Below are positions 25,066-36,753 of a stretch of DNA of 40,380 bases, one piece after another. The first letter of the stretch is position 1, and each line of letters begins with the position of its first letter. The DNA is taken from contig QIAB01000047.1 of NCBI GenBank assembly GCA_003225455.1, positions 4,025-44,404 on the forward strand. Direction: 5' to 3'. A program made the translations under genes and the position numbers. The notes beneath the pieces were generated by a model. The model searched no databases, was not told where the DNA came from, and saw nothing but the letters and a program-made list of their open reading frames with translations. The DNA is from Acidobacteriota bacterium. GTDB taxonomy: Bacteria; Acidobacteriota; Terriglobia; Terriglobales; Acidobacteriaceae.

Positions 25066-28000
25066 CTAGAAGATGAACTTCGCTCCGAGCTGCAAAATGC
25101 GAGGGTTATGCGCATCCGTTACTTGCAGGAACCCGTCACCCGGGTTCAGGCTGAATGTATTGTTGGCTTCACCCAGGTTGGAGGCTGCGGAACCGGAGTC
25201 TCCGGCGATTGGTCGCCACTGGGTATGGTTAAATACATTGAACGCCTCTGCACGGAATTCGAAGCTCATTCTCTCGGTAATCTTGAAGTGTTTGAAAAGA
25301 GCCATGTCGAAGTTCGTCCAGTGCGTGTTGTTGATGCTGTTGCGGCCGGCGTCTCCGAAGGTCAGGCCACGCGGGAGCGCGAACGCGTTGGGGTTATAAA
25401 TCTGTGGTCCTAACTGGTCCGGGCTCTGCACAACTCCCGCGCTGGGATCGCCTATCTTGTCAGGACGCGCCGCCGACCCGATTCCATTAGCCACACCGGC
25501 GTTGTCAGTGGATACTATCGGGCTAAATGGAGTTCCGGTCTGGAAAGTGGTGATGCCAGAAAACTGCCATCCTCCGAGGACTTTGTTGGCCAAACCCGGG
25601 CTCTTAAAGAACGGCAGATCCCAAATATAGGAGATGCTCAGGATATGCCGCTGGTCGAAATTAGAACTGGCACGATTGGAAGAGGGATTGTAGGAGTCAA
25701 CGAAGCTGCCGTCAAAACGATCAGATGCATCATCTATGGAATGGCTCCATGTGTATGCGCCGCTGACCTGCAGCGAACCTACACTGCGCCGCACTGAAGT
25801 CTGAAATGCATGGTAGATAGAAGAAGCTTTGTACTCCAAATGATTAATATCGCCGTAGCCAGCGAATGGACGGAAGGGATCAGGGTTGTAGATTTATTGC
25901 CGCTTGCCCAGTGACCGGAACTCCACTTGGCGTTATGAGGGTTCCGCAATCATCGTGGAGGGGATTACCGTCGGCGTCTAGACCTCCTCCGATAGGTTCA
26001 CCTGGCTTGTAAGGATTCTGCGATAGCGGTACTGACCGAAGTTGATTTAGGTCTGTCTGACGGTTCAGGCGCGTCCCCTTGCTGCCGACGTACGAAACGG
26101 TGGCAACGGTATTCCTTACAATTTCGTGCTGCACGTCGAAGTGCCATTGCTGAATGTACGGCCACCTGGCCTTAGTAGGAATGGCATTTACGGTCAGCGG
26201 CAGCTGCGCTTGCGCTTGCCCGGTACCGGTGTAACCGATGATGTTGTTACGTTGCGATGCGTTCGCCAATGGAGGCGAGTTCTCCAGTGATTCAGTGTTA
26301 CCTTCATTGCCATTCGCATGCTCGAAAAAGATACCGTATCCGCCGCGAATTGCGGTTTTACCATTTCCTCTCGGATCATAGGCAAAACCGATACGCGGAG
26401 CAGGATTGAACAGGTGACCTTGCATACAACTCACGGGCACGCCAGGGGTCACACCACATTGAACAATTCCGTTGGGTAGATCGCTGACTGACGGTACTCC
26501 TCCATCAGCTGTCAAAAAATTCACGGTGCCATCGGAATTTACGCTGGTTTGGCCAGCGACATAACGCGCTGGGTCGAAGTTGAAGGCCTGTTTCTGCTTT
26601 TCCCGGTACGTCCCGAATAAGCTTAGCCTAAGCCCCAAATTTAGGGTCAAATGGCTGGTGGCGTGCCAGTCATCCTGGAAATAAGGTTCAAGTATCTTGT
26701 AGCGGTTATAGTATTTGATGAAACGGTCCTGCTGCCCGAAACTGGAAATCCTCCCCAAAAGCAGATCTGCGAACGCATTCCCAGTCGAAACAGTGGTATT
26801 CGAATCGTCAAACGTCAAATAACCGGGGATCGAGCCGGGGCCGAGCTCGCCTCCGAGTTCATTCTTCTGTCCTGTAACCGCATAGGCGCCAAATTGCAAA
26901 TTGTGCTTGCCTACAATCTTACTAACGTTGTCGCGGTACGTATAAGTGGGATTCGAATTGTAGACTCCGTTGGGGATATATCCGGCATCTTCTCCGAACC
27001 CACCGCCGTACGCAGACGTCACCAGATTGATACCAGGCAGAATGCCGTTACCATTACCCGGAAATATATCTGGCACAACAAAATTCGGGAAAGCCGATCG
27101 CTTCCAGTTTCCCACGTTATTGAGAATGATGTGATCGGTCGTGTAACTAAACACGAACTCATTCAGCAGTGTGGGTGAAAAAGTAGAGTTCAGGCGAGTG
27201 ACCAGGGCGACACCCGGTCCCTTGAATGCCGTTTGAATTGTTGGAAAGCTGCCTTGGTTTGTCCAAAGCGGGACAGCCGTGATCGTGTCCCACGAATCAT
27301 GAATGAAACGAAACGTGAGCCGCTGCTTATCGGTCAGATTGTGATCAACCCTAATCAACTCCTCCCGCCAGTTAGTTGGCTGTACTGGCGAGGCAACAAA
27401 CACTGAATCGGCCCCGCTGCCTTGGTTCGGAAGCGGAATCTCGCTCAGAAGGCCTTGGATGGTCGGATCATTTGGATCGAAGCCGGCCGCTGTCAGGTCA
27501 GAGCCTACGCTTGGGCAGTTTGAGCCAGGACACTGATCGCTAAAATCACCACCACGCTCCGCCACTGAAGGAACCGGTACGTTAAAGTTCTGCCCCGGCA
27601 CGCGATCTCTGCGCCACTCCTGCGACCAGAAGAAGAATGTGTGATTCTTCCAGATCGGTCCACCAACCGTGTAGCCATAGTCATTCTTTTTATAGGGCGG
27701 CACCGTACGTTGAAAGTAATTACTGGCGTTGAAAGCATCATTCCGCACGAACTCGTAAACATTGCCATGAAAACCGTTAGTTCCGGACTTGGTTTCTACC
27801 TCGACGGTTCCTGATCCATTGCGCCCATACTGTGCACCATAATTCGAGGTAAGCACTTTGAACTCAGCGATGGCCTCGAGACTGGGATAAACGTTCAGCG
27901 TTTCATTGCTGCCGTTATCCATGTTGTCGCCACCGTCGAGTTCCCAGTTGTTGTACTCGGTTCGTCCGCCGTTGACGCTGAAGGCCACGTTGCCGTACAC

Positions 28001-28525
28001 GCCCACTGTTCCTTCATCCTGACCCGTCTGGTTGCTGACACCCGGAACTAGCGTCACCAACTGGGTAAAATTCCGACCGTTCAATTCCAGCTGCGTGATC
28101 TGTTTGCCGGTTACTGTGCCGGCGAGATCGGACGACTGAGTCTCTACCTGCGCCACCGCGGCCCCTTCGACCTCTACTACAGTGGTGGTCGCGCCCACCT
28201 GCAATGTGATGTCAGTGCGAGCTTTTTGCCCGACGCGCAGGGCCACACCCGTCGCTTCGAATTTCTTGAAGCCGGACGCAGTGACCGCCACGTTCACCGA
28301 TCCTGGGGGAAGTCCCGCCACTAGGTAGTCGCCGCTGTCATTGGTGGGTACGGTGCGGTCAATGCCTCGGTCGGTGCTGCTGACCCGTACTTGGGCGCCT
28401 TTGACGGCGGCACCGCTGGGATCAGTGACGGTGCCGGTGATGGATGCGGTGTCCTGAGCAAGTAAGCTCGCGGAAACGACGAAGACAAATAACGCAATGC
28501 TCAACCACACGAGACGGGATTTCAT
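25066..28525 (-). pseudogene. Ton-dependent outer-membrane receptor, one frameshift
   Basis: The gene encodes about 1150 residues if the frameshift is ignored. It starts at the ATG at 28525 with AAGGGGG seven bases upstream. A signal peptide (1-24) is followed by a carboxypeptidase-regulatory-like domain (about 28-110), a plug (VTGKQITQLELNGRNFTQL, LDGGDNMDNGS) and a long beta-barrel ending in the aromatic LGAKFIF signal. Such proteins take up large molecules, often saccharides, using TonB. At about 25893-25895 the frame changes: the first part ends with an early stop (INLQP) and the second part continues as PDPFRPFAGYGDINHLEY. Removing one base from the local A run (ataaatc) restores a single frame. 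Either a recent mutation or a sequencing error; the rest is intact. A LacI regulator lies just upstream. Confidence 0.88.
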
Positions 28526-28699
28526 CTGCAACCCCCTTTGATTTCCTTTTCAAAGCAGCCTGATTATCGCTGGAGAGTTTGTAATCCAGCATGTTAGCCG
28601 CAATCGGGGACACCGATGCAGCACATCGAAGCCGCGAACCCCACAAGTAAACCGGGGCAGCGGCCGACAGATCATTGGATTGTCCGGTGAATTGATTCA

Positions 28700-28713
28700 T
28701 TAAAACGTATCAA
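28700..28713. promoter_or_regulatory. Candidate LacI-family operator of the receptor gene
   Basis: On the minus strand the site reads TTGATACGTTTTAA, an imperfect palindrome with central CG. It sits at the predicted transcription start of the receptor gene, where repressor binding would block initiation, and its core matches the perfect palindrome at 10963-10974 at 10 of 12 positions. The gene for a LacI-type regulator ends less than 100 bases away. Confidence 0.5.
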
Positions 28714-28722
28714 TAGCAGCAA

Positions 28723-28752
28723 ATACTGAGACTAGCTGCCTGCCATTGTCAA
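28723..28752 (-). promoter_or_regulatory. Candidate sigma-70 promoter of the receptor gene
   Basis: A perfect TTGACA (28747-28752) is followed after 18 bases by CAGTAT (28723-28728), a weak -10. The predicted start is about 28716, giving a leader of about 190 bases ahead of the ATG at 28525. The operator at 28700-28713 lies directly downstream. Confidence 0.5.
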
Positions 28753-28795
28753 GTGAAAAGTTCCTCCGAATGCCATTAAGGCGATGCCGGCGTAG

Positions 28796-29842
28796 TCAGG
28801 AAACGCTGCGCGTTGACTCCCGTACCGCCAATTCCGGCGCCATCTTGCGATGGATGGCAGAGACCCTTTGCTTCTCAAGTACCCCGTTTATGCCTTCGAC
28901 GACGATGCTTACCGCCATTGCCCCCATAGCTTCCATGGGCTGGCGCACCGTGGTCAAAGGCGGCGTGTACAAACCGGAAGCCGCCACGTCATCGAAGCCG
29001 ATAACGGAGCAGTGTTCCGGCACACGTAAACCTGATTTCGCCAATGCACGTATAGCACCAAACGCCGTCATGTCGTCAAATGCCATTAATGCAGTAAATG
29101 GGCGCTTTCGTTTGACCAATTCCTCCGTTAATTTGTATCCGGCTTCAAAACTTGAAATCGGGTCGCGGGATTCGGGGAGGTCGAGGATCAACTTAGGATC
29201 GAGCTCTAGGTCTTTAGCCTTAGCGAAGTTCTTGATTCCACGCCAGCGTGGGGCACTGTCGGCCAGGGTCTTGGGCCCGCGAATGAAGGCTATCTTTCGA
29301 TGTCCAAGCGAATGAAGGTGTTCAACAGCGGCGTGCGCGCCAAGTTCGTTGTCGACGATTACGGAACTCACTGAATCAGTCTGGAGCTCACGGCCGATCA
29401 TTACGGTGGGAATGCTGCTCTTCTCCAGATCGGCAAGTACATCAATCTCAACGAATAACCAGTTGGCTAGGACTACCAGTGCTTCCACGCGGCGGTCGAG
29501 CAGCATTTCCAGGTAGCGCTCGAACCGGGCTCTCTCATTGTGAACGTCGGTCAGGATGGGTAGGTAAGAAGCCTGATATAAAGAATTTTCAATGCCGCGC
29601 AGAACCAGAGTACAGAAAGGATCGGTCATATCGAAGATCATCACTCCGACCGTGTGGCTGCGCTTGCTGCGCAAAGAGCGCGCAAATAGATTGGGGCGAT
29701 AGCCGAGCTTTTTTGCCGCCCGCTCAATTCGCTTCTTGGTGGCAGCGGGAATGTAGCGGGCCAGCGGGGCGTTGTTGAGGACAATAGAGACAGTGGTGGA
29801 AGAGAAGCCGCTTTCTTTGGCTACGTCGCGAATGGTGACCAT
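28796..29842 (-). CDS. LacI-family transcriptional regulator
   Basis: The protein has 349 residues from the ATG at 29842 (MVTIRDVAKESGFSSTTVS). The N-terminal helix-turn-helix and hinge helix (IERAAKKLGYRPNLFARSLRSKRS) are typical, followed by a periplasmic-binding-protein-like sensor domain (HTVGVMIFDMTDPFC, VIVDNELGAHAAVEHL, HRKIAFIRGP, VIGFDDVAASGLYTPPLTTVRQP in part). Most members repress uptake and breakdown of a sugar and are released by it. The frame is open back to 29944 but the extra residues are low in complexity, so the ATG next to the DNA-binding domain is chosen; no strong ribosome-binding site marks it. It lies 270 bases upstream of the receptor gene, which it probably controls. 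Confidence 0.93.
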   Translation of the reverse strand: MVTIRDVAKESGFSSTTVSIVLNNAPLARYIPAATKKRIERAAKKLGYRPNLFARSLRSKRSHTVGVMIFDMTDPFCTLVLRGIENSLYQASYLPILTDVHNERARFERYLEMLLDRRVEALVVLANWLFVEIDVLADLEKSSIPTVMIGRELQTDSVSSVIVDNELGAHAAVEHLHSLGHRKIAFIRGPKTLADSAPRWRGIKNFAKAKDLELDPKLILDLPESRDPISSFEAGYKLTEELVKRKRPFTALMAFDDMTAFGAIRALAKSGLRVPEHCSVIGFDDVAASGLYTPPLTTVRQPMEAMGAMAVSIVVEGINGVLEKQRVSAIHRKMAPELAVRESTRSVS

Positions 29843-30042
29843 TGGTCCGGGTATGGCTGAACTGCGCACTGCACTCACCGGCGGCGCTTGAATTCCCGCG
29901 CCATCGCTGGCCGACACTACAGCAGAGTGGCGAAGCGGTGTCAAGCTGTTGTGCTCATGAGAATCGTTTTAATTTCGGTGATTCCTGCTGCTAGCGTTTG
30001 AACGGGGCCTGGACGAGCAGGCTTGTGAGTAAAGGAGAGAAT

Positions 30043-30092
30043 TCCTCTGCGCTCTTTGCGGAAACTCAGCGAACTTTGCGGTTTAAGATTTT
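30043..30092. repeat. Dispersed-repeat-like segment at the start of a TPR gene
   Basis: The segment (ttcctctgcgctctttgcgg...cagcgaactttgcggttt) resembles in reverse the repeat at 5726-5768 (aaccgcaaggttcgcgaagg...). The best start codon of the following gene lies within it. Confidence 0.5.
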
Positions 30093-31282
30093 TCCGCCAT
30101 CTCGGCAAGATTTTTTTGCCGCTGGCGCTTGTCTCTGTTGCAATGACGCAGCCCGCGCCGCAGACAACCCCTCCGCCGAGCCAGATCGATGTCCGAGCAT
30201 TGTTCCAACAAGGTGAAAGCGCTTTACGATCTGGGAAGCTAGACGAAGCGGAGCGCGCTTTCCGTTCGGTTCTGGCCGCGAATCCGCAAGTCGCCGGGGC
30301 CTATGCGAACCTGGGCGTCATCTATATGCGGCGCAAGCAATGGCAGAGCGCGCTGGAGATGCTGCGCAAAGCTGAGCATCTTGCGCCAACTGTGGCGGGA
30401 GTTCGGCTAAACATCGGATTGGTCTACTACCGCCAGGATAATTTTCGCGCGGCCACTTCGCCATTCGAGTCAGTAGTGCGGGACGCACCGGCGTCTTATC
30501 AAGCTCGCTATCTCTTGGGCCTCTGCTACTTTTTAACTGAGCGTTACGCTGATGCCGTCAGCGCCCTCAAACCACTTTGGGGTCAGTCTTCAAACCAATT
30601 GAATTACTTGTACGTGCTCGGGATCGCAGCAGGAAAAGCTGGGCGCGCCGACCTCGAGCAACAGGCCCTGGGAAGAATGGCTGGAATTGGGCAAGACTCT
30701 CCCGAGATGCATTTGCTGATCGGCAAAGCCCATATTAATCACGAAGAATACGACGACGCGGTTAAGGAGCTTGATCTCGCAGTTCGCGGGAATGAGCGGC
30801 TTCCCTTTGTTCATTTTTATCTTGGTTGGGCATACCTGAAGAAGCAGGAACTCGATCGCGCCAAGATAGAATTTCTCAAAGATGTAGCAATCGAACCCGA
30901 TGTCGCGTACAACTACGACCAACTTGGGACGATTAACTACCTGCAGCAGCAGGATCAGGAAGCAGAAAAGAATCTCCGCAAAGCGCTGCGGCTTGATCCT
31001 ACCCTCGCCAGCTCGCATTACCAGCTGGCACGCGTCCTTCAGCGCGAAGGCAAATTAAAAGAAGCGCTGGTTGAGATCGAGACCGCTGGCAAACTCGATC
31101 AGACCAGTTCAAGCATCCACTACCTTCGCGGGCAATTGCTGCAGAGGGTAGGGCGTACGCAGGAAGCTAAAACGGAAATGGAAACCACCACACGCATGAT
31201 GAACGAACAGCGCAGTAAACGACAGAAAGAGCTTTACAGCAGCCCGCTGCCGAATCCTGAACTCAAGCAGGAACCACAATAA
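30056..31282 (+). CDS. Tetratricopeptide-repeat protein with N-terminal export signal
   Basis: The protein has up to 408 residues. A hydrophobic segment (about 20-35, IFLPLALVSVAMT) acts as signal or anchor, followed by a proline-rich linker and about eight or nine TPR units (for example AAYNLG-type AGAYANLGVIYMRRKQWQSAL and AYNYDQLGTINYLQQQDQEAEKNL in part). TPR proteins mediate protein-protein contacts; no enzymatic domain is present. The annotated start is a TTG at 30056 inside a dispersed repeat, 19 bases after AAAGGAG. A TTG further in, just before LPLALV, is an alternative. The AsmA-like gene begins 84 bases downstream on the same strand. Confidence 0.85.
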   Translation: MRKLSELCGLRFFRHLGKIFLPLALVSVAMTQPAPQTTPPPSQIDVRALFQQGESALRSGKLDEAERAFRSVLAANPQVAGAYANLGVIYMRRKQWQSALEMLRKAEHLAPTVAGVRLNIGLVYYRQDNFRAATSPFESVVRDAPASYQARYLLGLCYFLTERYADAVSALKPLWGQSSNQLNYLYVLGIAAGKAGRADLEQQALGRMAGIGQDSPEMHLLIGKAHINHEEYDDAVKELDLAVRGNERLPFVHFYLGWAYLKKQELDRAKIEFLKDVAIEPDVAYNYDQLGTINYLQQQDQEAEKNLRKALRLDPTLASSHYQLARVLQREGKLKEALVEIETAGKLDQTSSSIHYLRGQLLQRVGRTQEAKTEMETTTRMMNEQRSKRQKELYSSPLPNPELKQEPQ

Positions 31283-31366
31283 ATTCGGCTCCTGATTTGA
31301 TAAACTTACCTGACCCTTGGCCCCTCGGCGTTCCTACTCCGTCTCGCTTCGCAGGAGAACATCGCC

Positions 31367-33027
31367 ATGAAACGTGCCGCAAAAATCATCGGAATTCTAA
31401 TTCTGATTTTGTTGGTGGTCGCGATAGCCCTGCCGTTTATCGTGAACGTCAATAGCTTCCGGCCCACGATTGAATTTCAGGCATCGTCGGGGTTAGGGCG
31501 AAAAGTTACGATTGGGAATCTGAAGCTTTCCATTCTTACCGGCAGCGTTTCCGCCGATGATCTCGCGATTGCGGATGATCCATCTTTTGGCAAGGCTCTT
31601 TTCGTCACCGCCAAAGCGCTCAGTATCGGAGTCGAGGTTATCCCCTTAGTGATGAACAAGACGCTCCATATCACCGAGCTCACGCTGGAACAGCCGCAAA
31701 TCACTCTCCTCCGTACCTCGCTGGCAGATGGAACTTTTCCAGCCTGGGTGCCTCGAGTGCGAATTCGGCCAAAGCCAAAGATTCCCCCGCTCCCCAACCG
31801 AAGAGCGGCGCGGCCGATCAGTCATTGCAGAACCTATCTGTCGCCAAGCTGAACGTCAGCAAAGGCCGAGTATTAATCGGCGATGTAAACACGCGGACGA
31901 AACCGCATGTTTATGACAACGTGAACATCACCGTACACAATTTTTCCTTCATCTCCCAATTTCCGTTCACTGTAACCGCAGACCTTCCCGGCGGAGGCAA
32001 TCTAAAACTTGACGGCAATGCGGGGCCAATCAACCCGAATGACGCGGCACAAACTCCGCTCAACGCAAAGCTGAATGTAAAAAGGCTTGACCTGGCAGCC
32101 TCGGGATTTGTCGATCCGTCCTCCGGAATCTCAGGTCTGGCGGATTTCGATGGCACGCTGAACTCGGATGGACACGTGCTGAAATCAAATGGCACGATGA
32201 AAGCTGACAAACTCAAGCTTTCGGCAAAGGGCTCCCCAGCAGGGCGGCCTGTACAAGTGCAATACGCCACCGCGTATAACCTGCAATCAGAATCCGGGAC
32301 GCTCAGCAGAGCCGATGTGGCAATCGGCAAGGCCTTGGCACAGATCACCGGAAATTATGAAACCAAAGGCGATGCTACGCTCGTCAATATGAAACTCAAC
32401 GCCCAAAATATGCCGGTCGACGACCTCGAAGCTATGCTGCCTGCGCTGGGCGTGGTGCTTCCTTCGGGATCGTCACTGAAGGGCGGTACGCTCTCGACTG
32501 CTCTGGCAGTTTCTGGACCGGTCGCGAAGCCGCTAATCACCGGGCCAATCAAGCTGGTACAGACCAAGCTCGCAGGATTCAATTTAGGCTCGAAGCTCTC
32601 GGCTGTCAGTGCGCTCTCAGGAGCGCAGACGGGATCAGACACTTCCATCCAGAATTTCAGCACAGATGCGCACGTCGCGCCCGACGGAGTGCGGACGGAG
32701 AACGTGAACCTCATGATCCCCGCGTTAGGTACGCTCACAGGTACCGGAACGATCAGCCCTTCAGGCGCGCTGAACTATCACATGACAGCGAATCTCGCCG
32801 GCACCGCCGTCACCGGACTGTCACAGATCGCGGGTTTGGGCGGAAAGGGCGGCAGTATTCCCTTCTTTATCCAGGGCACCACTTCTGATCCGAAGTTTGT
32901 TCCGGATGTGCAGGGCATTTTGAATAGCCGGCTGAAATCAGGATTGCAAGGCAACAATCCAAACCCAGGTTCAGCGGTCGATGCGATTACAGGACTCTTC
33001 GGCAAAAAGAAGAAGCCCAACCGATAG
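31367..33027 (+). pseudogene. AsmA-family protein, one frameshift
   Basis: Joined across one frameshift, the gene encodes about 553 residues. The ATG at 31367 begins an N-terminal membrane anchor (ILILILLVVAIALPFIV) and the AsmA pattern FRPTIEFQASSGLGRKVTIGNL is seen in part. The beta-repeat middle and C-terminus follow (LNAKLNVKRLDLAASGFV, LMIPALGTLTGTGTISPSGAL), typical of the AsmA superfamily linked to lipid transport between membranes. At about 31719-31722 the first frame changes: it reads LLRTSLADGTFPAW, while the expected continuation GRWNFSSLGAS is in another frame. Adding one base in acctcg-ctggc restores it. The rest is intact, so a sequencing error is possible. The C-terminus is lysine rich. 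Confidence 0.82.
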
Positions 33028-33075
33028 TTATCAGCCCAAAGCCCTGAGCTTGGCCTGCGGAGTTGAGCGTCCGCT

Positions 33076-33089
33076 GCCCGATGTCGGGC
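33076..33089. terminator. Weak hairpin between convergent AsmA and thiC genes
   Basis: The arms gcccga (33076-33081) and tcgggc (33084-33089) form a small palindrome just past the thiC stop codon. The following T content on the plus strand is poor, so it is only a possible bidirectional terminator. Confidence 0.3.
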
Positions 33090-34616
<1,527 letters not shown>

Positions 34617-34754
34617 TTACGAGGCCTGAGTTGCTGTTGTGCAATCAGTTCCTCGGGCTTGCGTAACCACCACGCCAACAACTTTCGCCCCAATCTGGGT
34701 TAATAATTGTTGGTTCCTTAAGAGTTTCAGGAGAGCCTGTCACGGAGCCAAGCA

Positions 34755-36740
34755 GTGCGCTCCACACCTTCGGCCATGCGTTCAAGACTCCAGTTCGCTC
34801 CCGTACTGGCATTAGCGGTGATGGCATGCGTGGGCGCACAAGTAGCTCTCGCCAAAAAAGACAAGCTGATCTCCAACCCCCCGCAGATGCCGGCGCAAAA
34901 GCGCACACTACACGCGCTTGGTCGCCTGACCTTCGGCCCTAGAGCGGGCGACATCGATCGGCTGATGGCTCTGGGCGTAGATCAATGGATTGATCAACAA
35001 CTCCATCCGGAAAAGATTGATGACCGCGCCCTGGAGGCGCGTCTCGGCCCGCTGCGAACACTGCGCATGGACACCCGCGAGATCGTGGAGAATTTTCCGC
35101 CGGAGCAAGTGATTAAAGCAGTCGCCGAAGGAAAGCAATCCATCCCATCTGACCCATCCAAACGCGCCGTGTACAAGGCGCAACTGGAACGCTATGAGGA
35201 GCGACAAGAGCACAAAGAGAGCGCCGCGGCAACAGACCAAGCTAACGGCAAGCTTACCGATGATGATCGCGCCCGCCGCCGCGAAGACCGGCTCTACGCT
35301 GATTTGAAAGCCGAGCAAGTTCTGGACTTTCCGCCCGACCAGCGCATGAGAGAGATTCTCAAAATGTCACCGGAGGAGCAGCGATCTCTGGCCGCCTCCC
35401 TCAAGGGCGATAAACGAGATCAGCTCCTTGAGGGCATGGATCCGAAACAGCGTGAAACGCTAATGGCGCTGAACAATCCGCAACAAGTCCTAGCGGATGA
35501 ACTGGTGCAAGCCAAGCTGCTGCGGGCTATCTACAGCGAACGCCAACTGCACGAAGTGATGACTGATTTCTGGTTCAACCACTTCAACGTGTTTATCGGC
35601 AAGGGCGCCGACCGCTATTTGCTGACCAGCTATGAGCGTGACGTGATTCGTCCGCATGCGATGGGAAAATTCGAGGATCTTCTTGTCGCAACCGCGCAAA
35701 GCCCCGCTATGCTCTTCTACCTGGACAACTGGCTCAGCGTGGGACCGAACTCAGAGAGTGCGAATGGAATTCCTAAACGCGATCGCAGCCGCCGGAGATT
35801 TCGCCCGCCGTTTAGAAAGCAGGCCAAAGGCAAGCGCAACGGGCTGAATGAAAACTACGGGCGCGAACTGATGGAGTTACACACTCTCGGCGTAAACGGC
35901 GGTTACACCCAAAACGACGTCACAGAAGTCGCGCGCGTTTTCACCGGCTGGACCCTAAAGCAGCCGGGGCAGGGCGGCGGTTTCACGTTTGAAGAACGCA
36001 TGCACGAACCAGGCGACAAAATAGTTCTCGGACATCGCATCAAGTCAGCCGGGGAAAAAGAAGGCAGCGAAGTGTTGCACTTGTTGGCTCGGCATCCCTC
36101 CACGGCAAAGTTTATTTGCACAAAGTTGGCGACGCGGTTTGTCTCCGACAACCCGCCTCCCGGCTTGATCGACCGCATGTCGCAAACATTTTTAAAGAAA
36201 AAAGGTGACATCCGCGAAGTGCTGAAGAGCATGTTGCAGTCACCAGAGTTCTGGGCGCCGGATGCTTACCGGGCTAAGGTAAAAACTCCTCTTGAGTTCG
36301 TTGTATCTGCCGTCCGCAGCAGTGGGGCCGACGTGACCGACGCCATGCCGCTTGCCCGCCAGCTTCAAAACATGGGTATGCCGCTCTACGGCATGCAGCC
36401 GCCAACTGGCTACTCCATGAAAGCTGAAGCCTGGGTCAACTCCGGCGCGCTGCTCGGACGTATGAATTTCGCATTGGCTTTGACCAGCGGCAGAATAAAA
36501 GGTGTGCAGGGAGCTTCGGAGGTTGGGACCAGTTTGCCAGCAGATCCCCAATCCGCTTTGGTGACCTTGGAGAATACTTTGCTTTTCGGCGATGTGTCAC
36601 AGCAAACCCACGAGACAATTGCTAAACAATTAGAAGATCCCAAAATCAGCGGCCGCAAGTTGGACGATGCAATGCGCCCGCCGAACCTAAATGCGATCGA
36701 GGGTCTGCTACTCGGCTCGCCAGAATTTCAGAGGAGATGA
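34755..36740 (+). CDS. DUF1800 family protein
   Basis: The protein has 661 residues. A GTG at 34755 has GGAG seven bases upstream and is preferred to the ATG at 34776. A signal peptide (to about residue 33, ending ALA) shows it is exported. DUF1800 markers are LHALGRLTFGPRAGDIDRLMALGVDQWI (in part), MTDFWFNHFNVF, NENYGRELMELHTLGVNGGYTQ and VARVFTGWTL. Residues about 106-245 are a charged, helical insertion rich in E, K, R and Q. The next gene, DUF1501, starts 13 bases after, a pairing seen in many Planctomycetes and Acidobacteria genomes; the function of the pair is not settled. Confidence 0.93.
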   Translation: MRSTPSAMRSRLQFAPVLALAVMACVGAQVALAKKDKLISNPPQMPAQKRTLHALGRLTFGPRAGDIDRLMALGVDQWIDQQLHPEKIDDRALEARLGPLRTLRMDTREIVENFPPEQVIKAVAEGKQSIPSDPSKRAVYKAQLERYEERQEHKESAAATDQANGKLTDDDRARRREDRLYADLKAEQVLDFPPDQRMREILKMSPEEQRSLAASLKGDKRDQLLEGMDPKQRETLMALNNPQQVLADELVQAKLLRAIYSERQLHEVMTDFWFNHFNVFIGKGADRYLLTSYERDVIRPHAMGKFEDLLVATAQSPAMLFYLDNWLSVGPNSESANGIPKRDRSRRRFRPPFRKQAKGKRNGLNENYGRELMELHTLGVNGGYTQNDVTEVARVFTGWTLKQPGQGGGFTFEERMHEPGDKIVLGHRIKSAGEKEGSEVLHLLARHPSTAKFICTKLATRFVSDNPPPGLIDRMSQTFLKKKGDIREVLKSMLQSPEFWAPDAYRAKVKTPLEFVVSAVRSSGADVTDAMPLARQLQNMGMPLYGMQPPTGYSMKAEAWVNSGALLGRMNFALALTSGRIKGVQGASEVGTSLPADPQSALVTLENTLLFGDVSQQTHETIAKQLEDPKISGRKLDDAMRPPNLNAIEGLLLGSPEFQRR

Positions 36741-36753
36741 CTGAGAACTAGCC

